From assembly GCF_021869535.1 (NCBI RefSeq), contig NW_026262679.1, forward strand, positions 81,093,143 to 81,157,142: DNA of 64,000 bases, read 5' to 3'. The notes under the pieces are model-generated. The model was given only the letters and a program-made list of their open reading frames with translations, made no database searches and had not been told where the DNA came from. Shown piece after piece: positions 1-13,800 of this stretch. The position numbers and the translations under genes are program-made. Each line of letters opens with the position of its first letter. Position 1 is the stretch's first letter. The DNA comes from Mytilus californianus (lineage: Eukaryota; Mollusca; Bivalvia; Mytilida; Mytilidae).

Positions 1-3000
1 AAATCACAATATAATAGCACGCAAAGGTAGGCAGAGATCAGACATTGCTGTACGGGGTATATGACTGGTAAATCACAATATCAGATCACGCAAAGGCAGG
101 TGGAGATCAAACATTGCTGTACAGGTATATAACTGGTAAAACACAACATCAGATCACACAAAGGTAGGCAGAGATCAGACATTGCTGTACGGGGTATATA
201 ACTGGTAAATCACAATATCAGATCACCCAAAGGTAGGCAGAGATCAGACATTGCTGTATGGGGTATATAAATGGTAATTCACAATATCAGAGCACGCAAA
301 GGTGGGCAGAGATCAGACATTGCTGTACGGGGTATATAACTGGTAAATCACAACATCAGATCACGCAAAGGATGGCAGAGATCAGACATTGCTGTACGGG
401 GTATATAACTGGTAAATCACAACATCAGAGCACGCAAAGGTATGCAGAGATCAGACATTGCTGTACGGGGTATATGACTGGTAAATCACAATATCAGATC
501 ACGCAAAGGTAGGTGGAGATCAAAGATTGCTGTACAGGTATATAACTGGTAAAACACAACATCAGATCACACAAAGGTAGGCAGAGATCAGACATTGCTG
601 TACGGGGTATATGACTGATAAATCACAATATCAGATCACGCAAAGGTAGGTGGAGATCAGACATTGCTGTACGGGGTATACAACTGGTAAATCACAATAT
701 CAGAGCACGCAAAGGTAGGCAGAGATCAGACATTGCTGTACGGGGTATTAACTGGTAAATCACAACATCAGATCACGCAAAGGTAGGCAGAGATCAGACA
801 TTGCTGTACGGGGTATTAACTGGTAAATCACAACATCAGATCACGCAAAGGTAGGCAGAGATCAGACATTGCTGTACGGGGTATATAACTGGTAAATCAC
901 AACATCAGATCACGCAAAGGTTGGCAGAGATCAGACATTGCTGTACGGGGTATATAAATGGTAATTCACAATATCAGAGCACGCAAAGGTAGGTAGATCA
1001 GACATTGCTGTACGGGGTATATAACTGGTAAATCACAACATCAGATCACGCAAAGGTTGGCAGAGATCAGACATTGCTGTACGGGGTATATAACTGGTAA
1101 ATCAACATATCAGATCACCCAAAGGTAGGCAGAGATCAGACATTGCTGTAAGGGGTATATAAATGGTAATTCTCAATATCAGAGCACGCAAAGGTAGGCA
1201 GAGATCAGACATTGCTGTACGGGGTATATAACTGGTAAATCACAAGATCAGATCACGCAAAGGTAAGCAATCAGACATTGCTGTACGGGGTATATAACTG
1301 GTAAATCACAACATCAGATCACGCAAAGGTTGGCAGAGATCAGACATTGCTGTACGGGGTATATAACTGGTAAATCACAATATCAGAGCACGCAAAGGTA
1401 GGCAGAGATCAGACATTGCTGTACGGGGTATATGACTGGTAAATCACAATATCAGATCACGCAAAATTTAGGTGGAGATCAAAGATTGCTGTACAGGTAT
1501 ATAACTGGTAAAACACAACATCAGATCACACAAAGGTAGGCAGAGATCAGACATTGCTGTACGGGGTATATGACTGATAAATCACAATATCAGATCACGC
1601 AAAGGTAGGTGAAGATCAGACATTGCTGTACGGGGTATATAACTGGTAAATCACAATATCAGAGCACGCAAAGGTAGGCAGAGATCAGACATTGCTGTAC
1701 GGGGTATTAACTGGTAAATCACAACATCAGATCACGCAAAGGTAGGCAAAGATCAGACATTGCTGTACGGGGTATTAACTGGTAAATCACAACATCAGAT
1801 CACGCAAAGGTAGGCAGAGATCAGACATTGCTGTATGGGGTATATAACTGGTAAATCACAACATCAGATCACGCAAAGGTTGGCAGAGATCAGACATTGC
1901 TGTACGGGGTATATAACTGGTAAATCACAATATCAGAGCACGCAAAGGTAGGCAGAGATCAGACATTGCTGTACGGGGTATATGACTGGTAAATCACAAT
2001 ATCAGATCACGGAAAATTTAGGTGGAGATCAAAGATTGCTGTACAGGTATATAACTGGTAAAACACAACATCAGATCACACAAAGGTAGGCAGAGATCAG
2101 ACATTGCTGTACGGGGTATATGACTGATAAATCACAATATCAGATCACGCAAAGGTAGGTGAAGATCAGACATTGCTGTACGGGGTATATAACTGGTAAA
2201 TCACAATATCAGAGCACGCAAAGGTAGGCAGAGATCAGACATTGCTGTACGGGGTATTAACTGGTAAATCACAACATCAGATCACGCAAAGGTAGGCAGA
2301 GATCAGACATTGCTGTACGGGGTATTAACTGGTAAATCACAACATCAGATCACGCAAAGGTAGGCAGAGATCAGACATTGCTGTATGGGGTATATAACTG
2401 GTAAATCACAACATCAGATCACGCAAAGGTTGGCAGAGATCAGACATTGCTGTACGGGGTATATAACTGGTAAATCACAATATCAGATCACGCAAAGGTA
2501 GGTGGAGATCAAACATTGCTGTACAGGTATATAACTGGTAAAACACAACATCAGATCACACAAAGGTAGGCAGAGATCAGACATTGCTGTACGGGGTATA
2601 TGACTGATAAATCACAATATCAGATCACGCAAAGGTAGGTGGAGATCAGACATTACTGTACGGGGTATATGACTGGTAAATCACAATATCAGAGCACGCA
2701 AAGGTTGGCAGAGATCAGACATTGCTGTACGGGGTATTAACTGGTAAATCACAACATCAGATCACGCAAAGGTAGGCAGAGATCAGACATTGCTGTACGG
2801 GGTATATGACTGGTAAATCACAATATCAGATCACGCAAAGGTTGGCAGAGATCAGACATTGCTGTACGGGGTATTAACTGGTAAATCACAACATCAGATC
2901 ACGCAAAGGTAGGCAGAGATCAGACATTGCTGTACGGGATATATAACTGGTAAATCACAATATCAGATCACGCAAAGGTAGGTGGAGATCAAACATTGCT

Positions 3001-4385
3001 GTACAGGTATATAACTGGTAAAACACAACATCAGATCACACAAAGGTAGGCAGAGATCAGACATTGCTGTACGGGGTATATCACTGGTAAATCACAACAT
3101 CAGATCACGCAAAGGTAGGTGGAGATCAGACATTGCTGTACGGGGTATATGACTGGTAAATTACAATATCAGAGCACGCAAAGGTAGGCAGAGATCAGAC
3201 ATTGCTGTACGGGGTATAAACTGGTAAATCACAACATCAGAACACGGAAAGGTAGGCAGAGATCAAACATTGCTGTACAGGTATATAACTGGTAAAACAC
3301 AACATAAGATCACACAAAGGTAGGCAGAGATCAGACATTGCTGTACGGGGTATATGACTGATAAATCACAATATCAGATCACGCAAAGGTAGGTGGAGAT
3401 CAGACATTGCTGTACGGGGTATATAACTGGTAAATCACAATATCAGAGCACGCAAAGGTAGGCAGAGATCAGACATTGCTGTACGGGGTATTAACTGGTA
3501 AATCACAACATCAGATCACGCAAAGGCAGGCAGAGATCAGACATTGCTGTACGGGGTATTAACTGGTAAATCACAACATCAGATCACGCAAAAGTAGGCA
3601 GAGATCAGACATTGCTGTACGGGGTATATGACTGGTAAATTACAATATCAGAGCACGCAAAGGTAGGCAGAGATCAGACATTGCTGTACGGGGTATTAAC
3701 TGGTAAATCACAACATCAGATCACGCAAAGGTAGGCAGAGATCAGACATTGCTGTATGGGGTATATGACTGGTAAATCACAATATCAGATCACGCAAAGG
3801 TAGGTGGAGATCAAACATTGCTGTACAGGTATATAACTGGTAAAACACAACATCAGATCACACAAAGGTAGGCAGAGATCAGACATTGCTGTACGGGGTA
3901 TATGACTGATAAATCACAATATCAGATCACGCAAAGGTAGGTGGAGATCAGACATTGCTGTACGGGGTATATAACTGGTAAAACACAATATCAGAGCACG
4001 CAAAGGTAGGCAGAGATCAGACATTGCTGTACGGGGTATTAACTGGTAAATCACAACATCAGATCACGCAAAGGTAGGCAGAGATCAAACATTGCTGTAC
4101 AGGTATATAACTGGTAAAACACAACATCAAATCACGCAAAGGTAGGCAGAGATCAGACATTGGTGTACGGGGTATATAACTGGTAAAACAAAACATCAGA
4201 TCACCCAAAGGTAGGCAGAGATCAGACATTGCTGTATGGGGTATATAATTGGTAAATCACGATATCAGATCATTCAAAGGTAGGCAGAGATCAGACATTG
4301 CCGTATGGGGTATATAACGGATTAACACAACATCAGATCACACAAAGGTAGGCAGAGATCTAACTTTGCTGTATGGGGTATATAT
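1..4385. repeat. 69-bp satellite/minisatellite array
   Basis: About 64 head-to-tail copies of a 66-69 bp monomer run from the window edge to about 4385. Each carries the words ATCAGACATTGCTGTACGGG and GGTAAATCACAA. The array continues to the left of the window. Variant monomers (GTGGAGATCAAA followed by GTACAGG and AAAACACAAC) recur at irregular 400-960 bp spacing, which indicates higher-order structure. The last few copies before 4385 diverge progressively, as expected at an array edge. A 23-codon open stretch at 258-512 is only the repeat read in frame (69 = 3 x 23), and most monomers contain a TAG. Non-coding satellite. Confidence 0.97.
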
Positions 4386-6495
4386 ATATTGTATATACTT
4401 ACTGTCAAAACCTGATTAATTTAAAATGATCATAAAGTGTTGTCCCCTCTGGTCATGTTAAAATGCTTGTCATAATTTTTAAAAAGGTATCTAAAAAATG
4501 AATGTGGCAAAGTTTTTGGCAATTTGTCATTTTCATAAATATTTCACAATACCATGCACAAAGACATGTGCCATGAGATGAAACACTGAATGCTTAAAAA
4601 GTATCTTATTGTAACAAACAGGCTTGAGGAATTATTATCCCTTGATGAATTCTGAAATTTTTTTGGGTTCTTTGGTCAGGTTGCTGTATCTTTGACGCAT
4701 TCCCCATTTCCATTCTCAATTTTAGTATACATTCATTAATTCATGCATCAAACTTTTGGCAGATATTCTTGTATTGAAAACAGAAAATTTTGAATACTAG
4801 TATGCTTTGGGCAATGGAAGTTTAAGTGCATGAATACATATATGAACACTCTATAACATCATTTTTTTTTTGAATCCCATAAAAACAGCAATAAATCAAA
4901 CTACTACTTGATGTGTCAATGTTTATTATAAGCTTTTGAATGCTATCTATTGTGGATTATCTGATTAGAGACAAATCAAACATGTATGTCATCAAGTAAA
5001 AACAAGTTTTCATACGTTTAGATAGGAACATGGTTACCAAAATGAGGATTCTTGAAAAAGTTCACAATTTAAAAACATGAAAATTAATAATTCCACAGTA
5101 ATAACTGTAACTATAGAAAACAATATGGACATAACAATTCATTTACTATTGCATGCTTATAAAGAAAAAAAATATTTGATAAATATGCATTATGCTATGA
5201 CCACAACATCACATTAAATGACTGTCTACCACTGTAATCTAAAAATATATAAAAAAATTGTTGCATCATCATGAGCTCATTGATAAGTCATTATCTACCA
5301 ATTTCAACAAAATGTATTGTTCAATTTGAAAAATATTAAAGTTCGTCCATGCTTAAGTCCAATATTCCTGCAGAACAGGAGAAAATGTCTCATTTAAAAA
5401 AAAACTCTCATACTCTAACACATATGGATATGAGAATGTATTCACTATGCTTATGCTTTGTAAGAGAATACAATTATATTTATAACATATGATATACGAA
5501 GAAGTGGTACTGGTGCCAATGAGACAACTCTCAAACCAAGTCACAATTTGTAAAAGTAAAAACATGTTGTTAATAAATTTGTACCTCAAGGTTTTTTTCC
5601 AATACTATGCCTTCTAATAAAGTTTTAAAAAACCTTGAAAAACTTGGCATTTGAGGATGAACTGATACTCATCCTCTATATCATTATAAAAAGATATACA
5701 TATTCTATTATTTCTTGTTATACAATAAAATCTTATTTTCTATAGTTAAGTTGTAGCGACTAAATCTTACTTTCGCAATACATGTTTTGTAAACATTGAA
5801 TTTGGTTTGCATAAATAATTATTTAGACATCTCTCTTATTCACCATTTAGTAAAATAAAAGTTTTTCAGGTTCACAATTTCAATAAATTGACTCTTATAC
5901 CTGGAACCAGCAAAGTAATAAAATTGCAGACAAAAAATTTCCAACATATATCTAATCATATCATTTTGAAGAAGTATGAAACTGAGCATTAAGTTTTAGA
6001 CAATCATATAAACAATGCTTTATGAAAGCAAAATATACATCTGGCAAGTTGTTTTCGGCTGTACCGTCCATCACTTAAACCTATAACAAACAGTTCATTT
6101 CTAATAAAATACAACCAATAACACTTATTTTTTGGACATCTCCCTAATTCGCCATAAAAGTAATTATAACAGTTTTTCAATACACATGTTGTGCACCATA
6201 AGTTCATAATTACCCCAACATTTCAATAACTTGATGCTGACATACTTTGAACTAGCAAAAGTCAAAAAGATAAAATATAGGTTTTCAAGACACTATTGTT
6301 AATAATATGGACAAGCTTAAGACAAAGCCCATAATTCACACTTCGGTAATGACAACCATGTTTATACAAGCAAAATTAACCAATAATTTAATATAATATA
6401 TTTTATCTCACAATATTTGTTCTATATAAGAAAACATCGGAAAATCAACAAAACTAAATTGACTTGTTTTTTTCTTCAATTATCCTTTTGTACAC
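4386..6495. other. 3' flank between satellite and gene; mostly featureless
   Basis: AT-rich sequence with no convincing coding exon. Two small repeat remnants are visible: a 56-bp plus-strand retroelement 3' end at 4669-4724 (ending CCCCATTTCCATTCTCAATT) and, at 5491-5533, a minus-strand copy of the tail also seen at 42 kb, 44.9 kb, 54.7 kb and 58.4 kb. It probably includes the 3' UTR of the large minus-strand gene; I could not fix the polyadenylation site. Confidence 0.6.
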
Positions 6496-7837
6496 TCATT
6501 CACTACTATATTGTATCAATTTGTGAATATCTGTACGCAAGAATAGCTCAGATTGAAATCTGTTCAGACCTTCCACCATCATAACAAAGCTTACCATCAC
6601 CTAGTAAAAATATAAATTAAATGTGTTATTGTAGTAGTTTTGAAAGGTATTCAATATGAAATAAATTGTATTTGGCACAATGTAATCTAAATAAAGACAA
6701 CAGTAGTATACCACTTTTCTGAAGTCATATTAAACAAAATATTTTTTCACTGTTTAAAAAAAGATTGCTTTACCATCAAATTGTAAGTTTGTAACTATGT
6801 AAAGGTTTCAAAGTCAATGAAAATAATTTCAAACAAACCTCTGGTAAAAAGACATCAAGAAGCTTCTCATCATTTTCTTTTACAGCCCCTATACTGCTGA
6901 TCTTATTCCTCAGTTCAATATACTAATAACATAAAAATAAAAGAATTAGTATCAAATGAACATATCTATTTTTTCCCGTCTCTTGAATGATATGGAAAAA
7001 AATGAAAAATGTTATGCTTGGTACTACAAATGATATCTAACAGTGCATGGTAATGTTTGAAGTTGGTTGACTTCTAAATGTTAATCAAAACATTTTGATG
7101 CAATTTTTAATGCAAATGATATTTAGTTTGTTACCTGTAGTTTTAAATCTTTACTTACTATTTTTTCAGAAGGAATGAACTGAACACAATTCAACATTTT
7201 CACATCTTTTCTTTTCTTTGAATTGTACTGTCTGAAAACATTCCAACGAAACGAAGGCAACTCTGTTGTTCTAATGTTATTACATAATTTCTGAAAAAAA
7301 AATATTTTGATCAAAGACTGACTGATAAATTGTGATTGTTCTTTAAAATGTCAAATGTCATAATGTTTATATTCAAATTTGAAATACGTTTAAAATACAG
7401 AACAAAGCCTTTAAAAAATGCTTACTACTATAACTTCTTTGAAGCTTTAAAGGGTCTAATACTGAAATATCATGACAGATTCTATTAATATGTCTTTTTA
7501 TACAGTCATTGTTTAGCTATTTGCATTTATATAATTTTCAATATAACAACAGCTTAGAGAGAAACAAGATATTTAGGGATGTGTTCTTCTGATGCTTCTA
7601 TCTCATTGGAATCTAGTTCAGGAACTATTTCAAAAACATGTGACACCAGGGGAAAATATCAATGAATTTAAAAAAAATTATAATGAAACTAAACTCTGCG
7701 CAAAAAGTGTGTACTTACAATTAGCAGTTTTTGAGTAATAAAAGTTTCAAATTGTATAACCATGACTAATACATACCTTTATATCTACCATATCCAGAGT
7801 TTCAATGAACCTCACATCATCCTTGTAAATATTGAGG
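6496..7837 (-). CDS. Exons 26-29: C-terminal tail
   Basis: Exons 7837-7777, 7290-7135, 6922-6839 and 6600-6496, all with GT-AG borders and matching phase. The translation (LNIYKDDVRFIETLDMVDIK; RTTELPSFRWNVFRQYNSKK; YIELRNKISSIGAVKENDEK; VMVSFVMMVEGLNRFQSELF) ends at TGA 6496-6498. Mixed charged helices; no known domain recognised. The last exon could bury a hydrophobic helix. Confidence 0.8.
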
Positions 7838-10800
7838 CTAGAAAATAAACATCATCAAGTAAATAATCCATTATATGCAGGATTTTCAAATCCAACAATT
7901 CCCCTAGATATACACACGTTAAATAACGCAAGTACATGACTTACTAAATGAACAATAATATGTCACAGAGTGGAAAAATATACTTTCATAAGGTCATATT
8001 GCATAAAATTGATTTTCTTAGGTTTTTAATTCTGTTTTTTTTTTCATTTATCAAGTGAAGGAAGATTTCTAGAGATTATTGTGTTTAGTAAAACTATAGA
8101 CCTTATCGCTATTTGAGAATCTGTGACACTTGCACTATTGAGGTCATTCTACAATCACTTTTCTTTGTGGCATCAGACATATTCTATTCTGATGTCAAAT
8201 TTAAATGGAACATATGTGATGTTCAGTAATGACGAACAATTAGCGATAGGTGTATTCAATGAGGAATTTAACCATTTTTCTGTTTAAAAGGCTAGTTAAT
8301 AAATGACCCTTTATAGACCAGACTTCTGACCCTGATCCTAATACTTATCTAATTAATATAAATAGACTAATGAAATGTGTCAATAGTTTATTCAATCACA
8401 ATATTTTACGTACTTTTTTGGATGATACGGTCGTCGGATATGACATCCACATACAAATGCTTCCTCATGAGATATAATGCAACATGAATGATACATCTGG
8501 AAACATTTTATGCACTTTTTTAAATCTGAATTTCCTTGACAACAAAACGCCTGCACCACAGTTATCTCTGTCGAAAATATTTCTGTCTTTCAGGAAAATT
8601 CCTTCCATTAAAGGGAGAAAGGATAGACATCTATCTCCTTCTTTTTGAAGAGCCAAAATGCTTATTGATCTTCTGCAGTTTTGGCCTTGATAAGAATCTG
8701 ATGCTCCTTCCTTGTGTATTTTTATATCTAGATTCATTGCATTAGGTATATGCATCAGGTGATATACAGCTGGAAAATATTCAAATAAATTCTTAATATT
8801 TACAAATTATTGATTGTACAAATATATTACAATTAATAACATAGCTGAAATTGAAAATATCCTGATACATATATTAATAAAGTGAAATAATCGAAGACAT
8901 AGGACTTTAAGTGTACATGAGTATATACCTATACTATTATGTGAAGCATACTGTAAATTCAGAAATATTTCAGATTATTTATTATTATAATGGGATGGGA
9001 CAGCCGTGGCACTTTAAAAACTTGCATCTTGAATTTTAAAAATATTATGTCTATACAGTTTTCCTTGAAATCATGATAATTATTCTCAATTTCCAAATAT
9101 GCAAATCAAATGGTTATATTATTTTGAGTTATAAAAATAATCATCATTGTAAAAAAATAAATTATCATTAAATAAACAAGAAATGATTGTAACAGGATGC
9201 TGTTACGAAGTCTCCAAAACTAAGCTCCCATATATTCGTAATTCCCAGGGTCGCCTGACATTGGGCAAAGTCCAGTGAAAATTGGTTTGGTCCAGTAAAG
9301 TTATATGCATTAATGATGCCTGGGGACTAACCCTGTATATCATTCAAATCATCTTGGCATGGCAAACCAGAATATATATGGTTTAGGGGTGGGGATCTCG
9401 ACCATTGACAAGATACTAGAACATTGGGGGGTAGGGAGGAACCCCTGGGGACTGGCCCTATACGTCATTCAAATGTTCATTACATGACGAACAGGAATAT
9501 ATATGGTTTAGGGGTGGGGATCTCAACCATTTACAAGATATTAGAACATTGGGGGTGGGGGAAACCCCTGGGGACTGACCATATACGTCATTCAAATGTT
9601 CAAGACATGACAAATAGGAATATATATGGTTTAGGGGTGGGGATCTCGACCATTTACAAGATATTAGAACTTTCTCAAATGGCAGGGGGTCGGGATGACC
9701 CCTGGGGACTAACCCTGTATATCATTCAAACCATCTTCGCATGACAAACCAGAATATATATGGTTTAGGGGTGGGGATCTTTACCACTTAGAAGATATTA
9801 GAACTTTCTTAAATGGCAGGGGGTGGGGGTGACCCCTTGGGACTAACCCTGTATTTCATTTGATGTGCTTTATCATAACAAACCAGAATATATATGGTTT
9901 AGGGGTGGGGATCTCGACCATTTACAAGATATTAGAACTTTCTCAAATGGCAGGGGGTCGGGATGACCCCTGGGGACTAACCCTGTATATCATTCGAACC
10001 ATCTTAGCATGACAAACCAGAATATATATGGTTTAGGGGTGGGGATCTTGACCATTTAGAAGATATTAGAACTTTCTTAAATGGCAGGGGGTGGGGGTGA
10101 CCCCTGGGGACTAACCCTGTATTTCATTTGATGTGCTTTATCATGACAAACCAGAATATATATGGTTTAGGGGTGGGGATCTCGACCATTTACAAGATAT
10201 TAGAACTTTCTCAAATGGCAGGGGGTCGGGATGACCCCTGGGGACTAACCCTGTATATCATTCAAACCATCTTAGCATGACAAACCAAAATATATATGGT
10301 TTAGGGGTGGGGATCTTGACCACTTACAAGGTATTAGAACTTTCTTAAATGGCAGGGGGTGGGGGTGACCCCTGGGGACTTACCCTGTATTTCATTTAAT
10401 TGGCTTTATCATTAAGAACATTTTCAATTAAAAAGATTGTGTCTATCACAAACGGTTTTCAATTTATAATCATTTGAAAATTTTAAAAAATAAAATCCCA
10501 TAGGGTTCTATAGTAAAACCCTCTTTTCTTTTTGCCCCTCAAAGTACCCCTTTATAAACCCCATTGCACAAACAAAACCCTGATTGCACCACTAGACATG
10601 TTAGTCTAACATATTGTGAAACCCTAAGTTAATCTGACAAGCGGTTTTGGAGAACGGGTGCGGACAAGTTCAAATTTAAAAGCGGCGGAAGAAGAAGAAG
10701 AAGAAGAAGAAGAAGAATAATAATAATAATAAGAACTGAGCAAAAACAATAAGTCTTCCCAAACTTCGTTTGGGAGACTTAATAAAGCGCTTTACTCAAT

Positions 10801-13800
10801 TTATCTTCCATGTCACAACAAGGGGAGTCAAACTCTTTCTTCATCTCCTCTAGAATTAGATCCTTTTGGTGGTCATCTGAATCACAGCCCTAATATTTAA
10901 AGAATGATATACAACTTTAAGTAAACCAGGTGTTAAAGAAAAAGCACCAAACAAACCACATCAATAGCTGAAAGATTTCTGTATGCAAAAATGTTGAAAT
11001 GTTTTGTATAATATGACAGCCATAATCATTTATGTTGGCAGGAATCTTTGAAAGAAAAGCATGTTGGCAGGAATCTTTGAAAGAAAAGCAATTGTTTTCA
11101 GAAAATTGTTATGCTCCTCTGTAGTTTAAGTTTTTTTTAAAGAAGAAGGCAGGATATGTATTGCTCATGCTCTGAATCGAGTTTTTTAAATACTGTAAAT
11201 TCAGAAATTATTGCGAGGTTTTTATTATTGCGAAAAATGCGACAGAGTTGTAAACGCAATAATTTAAACTCGCATTTTGAAATATTTTATATGAATTAAA
11301 CATGATTTTTCTCAACATAGTAAAAATTAAAATCGCATTTAAGTCTAAAATGACAAAATCGCAATAATTTCTGAATTTACAGTAATGATAACTTTAAAGC
11401 ACCATCATGTTACTAAGAAAAACACAGATATATTAATAAGCATTACCTAATATTACAAGAATATCCTGTGAACTCATTGAAATGAATTCAACAAGTTGAG
11501 TTATCTCCCATTTTTTTCTGCTTTACCATATCATGAGGCAGAACTGATTTATGCAAATCAAGTGCTTCTGTAGAAGTATAAATATAGCCCACTAGTATAA
11601 ACTAACCTTTCCTAATTCTATAATCTCATTGCAGATGGTAAGAAGCCTTGCAAATTGCATATGTGCTTCATCACCATAGAAAAAAATGGACACAGATCTA
11701 AATAAGGTCCATGTGCCACTTCCTTCCACGTCGGCAGGAAAAATGTGATCCCTTTTGAACTTCATCGGAATGCAGTCTATATATCTGAAATGATATGAAT
11801 CTCTATGCATATAAAGCAGCTTTATTTAAGAAATAGTACTGTAAAGATTCAACAGAGCAAAACTCTTTTCTAATTATCTGTTAATACGTATCTTTTTTAA
11901 TGATTTTATAGGTATGTTCCGAATTCATTAAATTACTGTTTGTATGCAATTGTTTTTAATTAATATCCTAATTAAAACTTATTTTTAAGAATAGGGAAAG
12001 AATAGAATGTTTTACATGAAAGAAAAGACAATTATAATATCTTCCTGAAATTGAGACATATATTTCTGTATGGTTATGTTTTATTAACATGATCAAACAG
12101 TAGATTTTAATTCTTTCTTTATTTTTATTTTTGAATTGCGACCCAAACTCAAACATTCAGCAAACTGACTCCCTCCTAAGGTGTTGGTTATTCTCTTCTG
12201 TTGTATAAAGAATAACTATAGTAATTAATTACCCATCTCCAAAATGACCTAGAGATCTAGATTTTGAGCAGGTGATAATATTGTCAGCAACCTCTGGCAC
12301 ACATGTCCTCACTTTGGCAAATATATCAACAATAGAATCCCAGCTTATGTGCCAATCAATGCTTGATATGTTGTGAATGAAGGTAGTGCATGCATCTTCA
12401 TGAAAACCCTACAAAGGTGTAATGAAGTTACTAGAATATTTAACGCTTCAATATTTTGTTATTAATATGAAATTATATTAAAAATTACTACTGAAATTAT
12501 GAATATGAGTTCTTTTTCTTGTGAACTTGATACATTGGCATTTTCACATTTATAAAAACGTTGCATTGATTTCTGAATATACATGAAAATGAATTTCTAC
12601 ATAGTCGTATGTGTTCATTGATAACTACTCCTTCAGCAGAGGGTATATTAATGACAAGGTCAAGTCTGGTCAAGTATGGAACTGTCTACATAGCAAATAG
12701 ACATTTTTCTATCTACATATATAACAATAACATATTAATTAATGTCAGCTTTGCAACATACAGTGGGAAATCTAGTGAAAAAGACCCAAAAAAAATTACA
12801 TCTTCATATGATAGTTGAGAAAAATCAATAATAAAACAATGTTGGTGATCAAAAGTTATTTCTAAATAACAATTGACATTTTAAATAATAAAAGTATTTG
12901 TTAAACTGTGCTATAAGAAATATACTTGCAAATATACAATGTTTTATATTCAGTATTTACGAGATAATTTCATTAGAAGCTTTGGAAACTAAAACTAAAA
13001 TCTAAAAATTATAATGTTTGCTGCATTTTGATAAAAAAAAATGGAAGAAATAAAAGCAAGCAAAAAAAATAATTGAAGTTAGTTCTCCAGGAATTTATTC
13101 GCATAGCAACATTTTAAACCAATTTTACACCAAGCTCCTTTAGCCTGGTGTACTTGTTGTTTTCTATTCAAGGGGGGAAATGATAACATAAAATGTAAGT
13201 TTTGTTTTTATTTCAAGTTATTTCTATTCTTAATATTTACCAGATGGTTTTCTAGTAAATTTTTAATTGATTGCATATTTGCTAAGATTAGACAAACATT
13301 GAAAAGATTTTGTTTTCAATGTTTACAGGGGAGGTAATATTTTGTCACTAGATTTCCCACTGCATAAATATTTTAAATGTCATTTGTGAATCTAATCAGC
13401 AACTCATAATAGTTCATATGATTATTGATAAAATATAAAACACTAAAGGAACAAAAACATGCCATTGTAAAACTGTTCTTTATCATATTTACTTACATTA
13501 CTTTGAAGAATATCTAAACATACTTCAATCGGTGATTTCTGGTCTTGTTTACTAATTTTATCCATTGTGACTTCTAATAAATAAATGATTAAAAACATGA
13601 TCTTAGTCAACTGGAGGAAGTTCAAGATATCTGATAAAAGTATATTAATGTTCCAACATTAGATTAATTTCAGATTTTAATATAAAAAAGTAAGAATTAA
13701 TGCCTGTTCAAAGAAATGAAATTTTGTGTTGATTAAAAAAATTGGAAGAGTTTTATTTTTCTTCTGTTTTATCTTCATAGGATGTTATTAAAAACTGTTA

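Larger units (their letters stand above)
9208..10780. mobile_element. Minisatellite-bearing non-autonomous element
   Basis: Begins near AAGTCTCCAAAAC (9208) and ends with a hairpin whose outer arm GTTTGGGAGACTT (10768-10780) is its near inverted complement. Inside are a minisatellite (9345-10410), an A-rich stretch and a (GAA)n(TAA)n tract. The layout resembles bivalve elements with internal minisatellites (MINE/pearl type, Helitron-like). The exact left end is uncertain. It lies in intron 24. Confidence 0.55.

Noticed and set aside
258..512. 84-codon open frame with repeating Cys-Cys peptide
   Set aside because: It is the 69-bp satellite read in frame; neighbouring monomers contain stops.
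8465..8755. 96-codon minus-strand frame overlapping the second PHD-like exon
   Set aside because: It reads the finger exon in the wrong frame. The acceptor at 8583 restores phase with exon 24, so 8583-8755 is intron that happens to be open. An alternative frameshift reading is less economical.
9424..9744. 106-codon plus-strand frame
   Set aside because: Repeats of the 134-bp minisatellite translated; no protein support.
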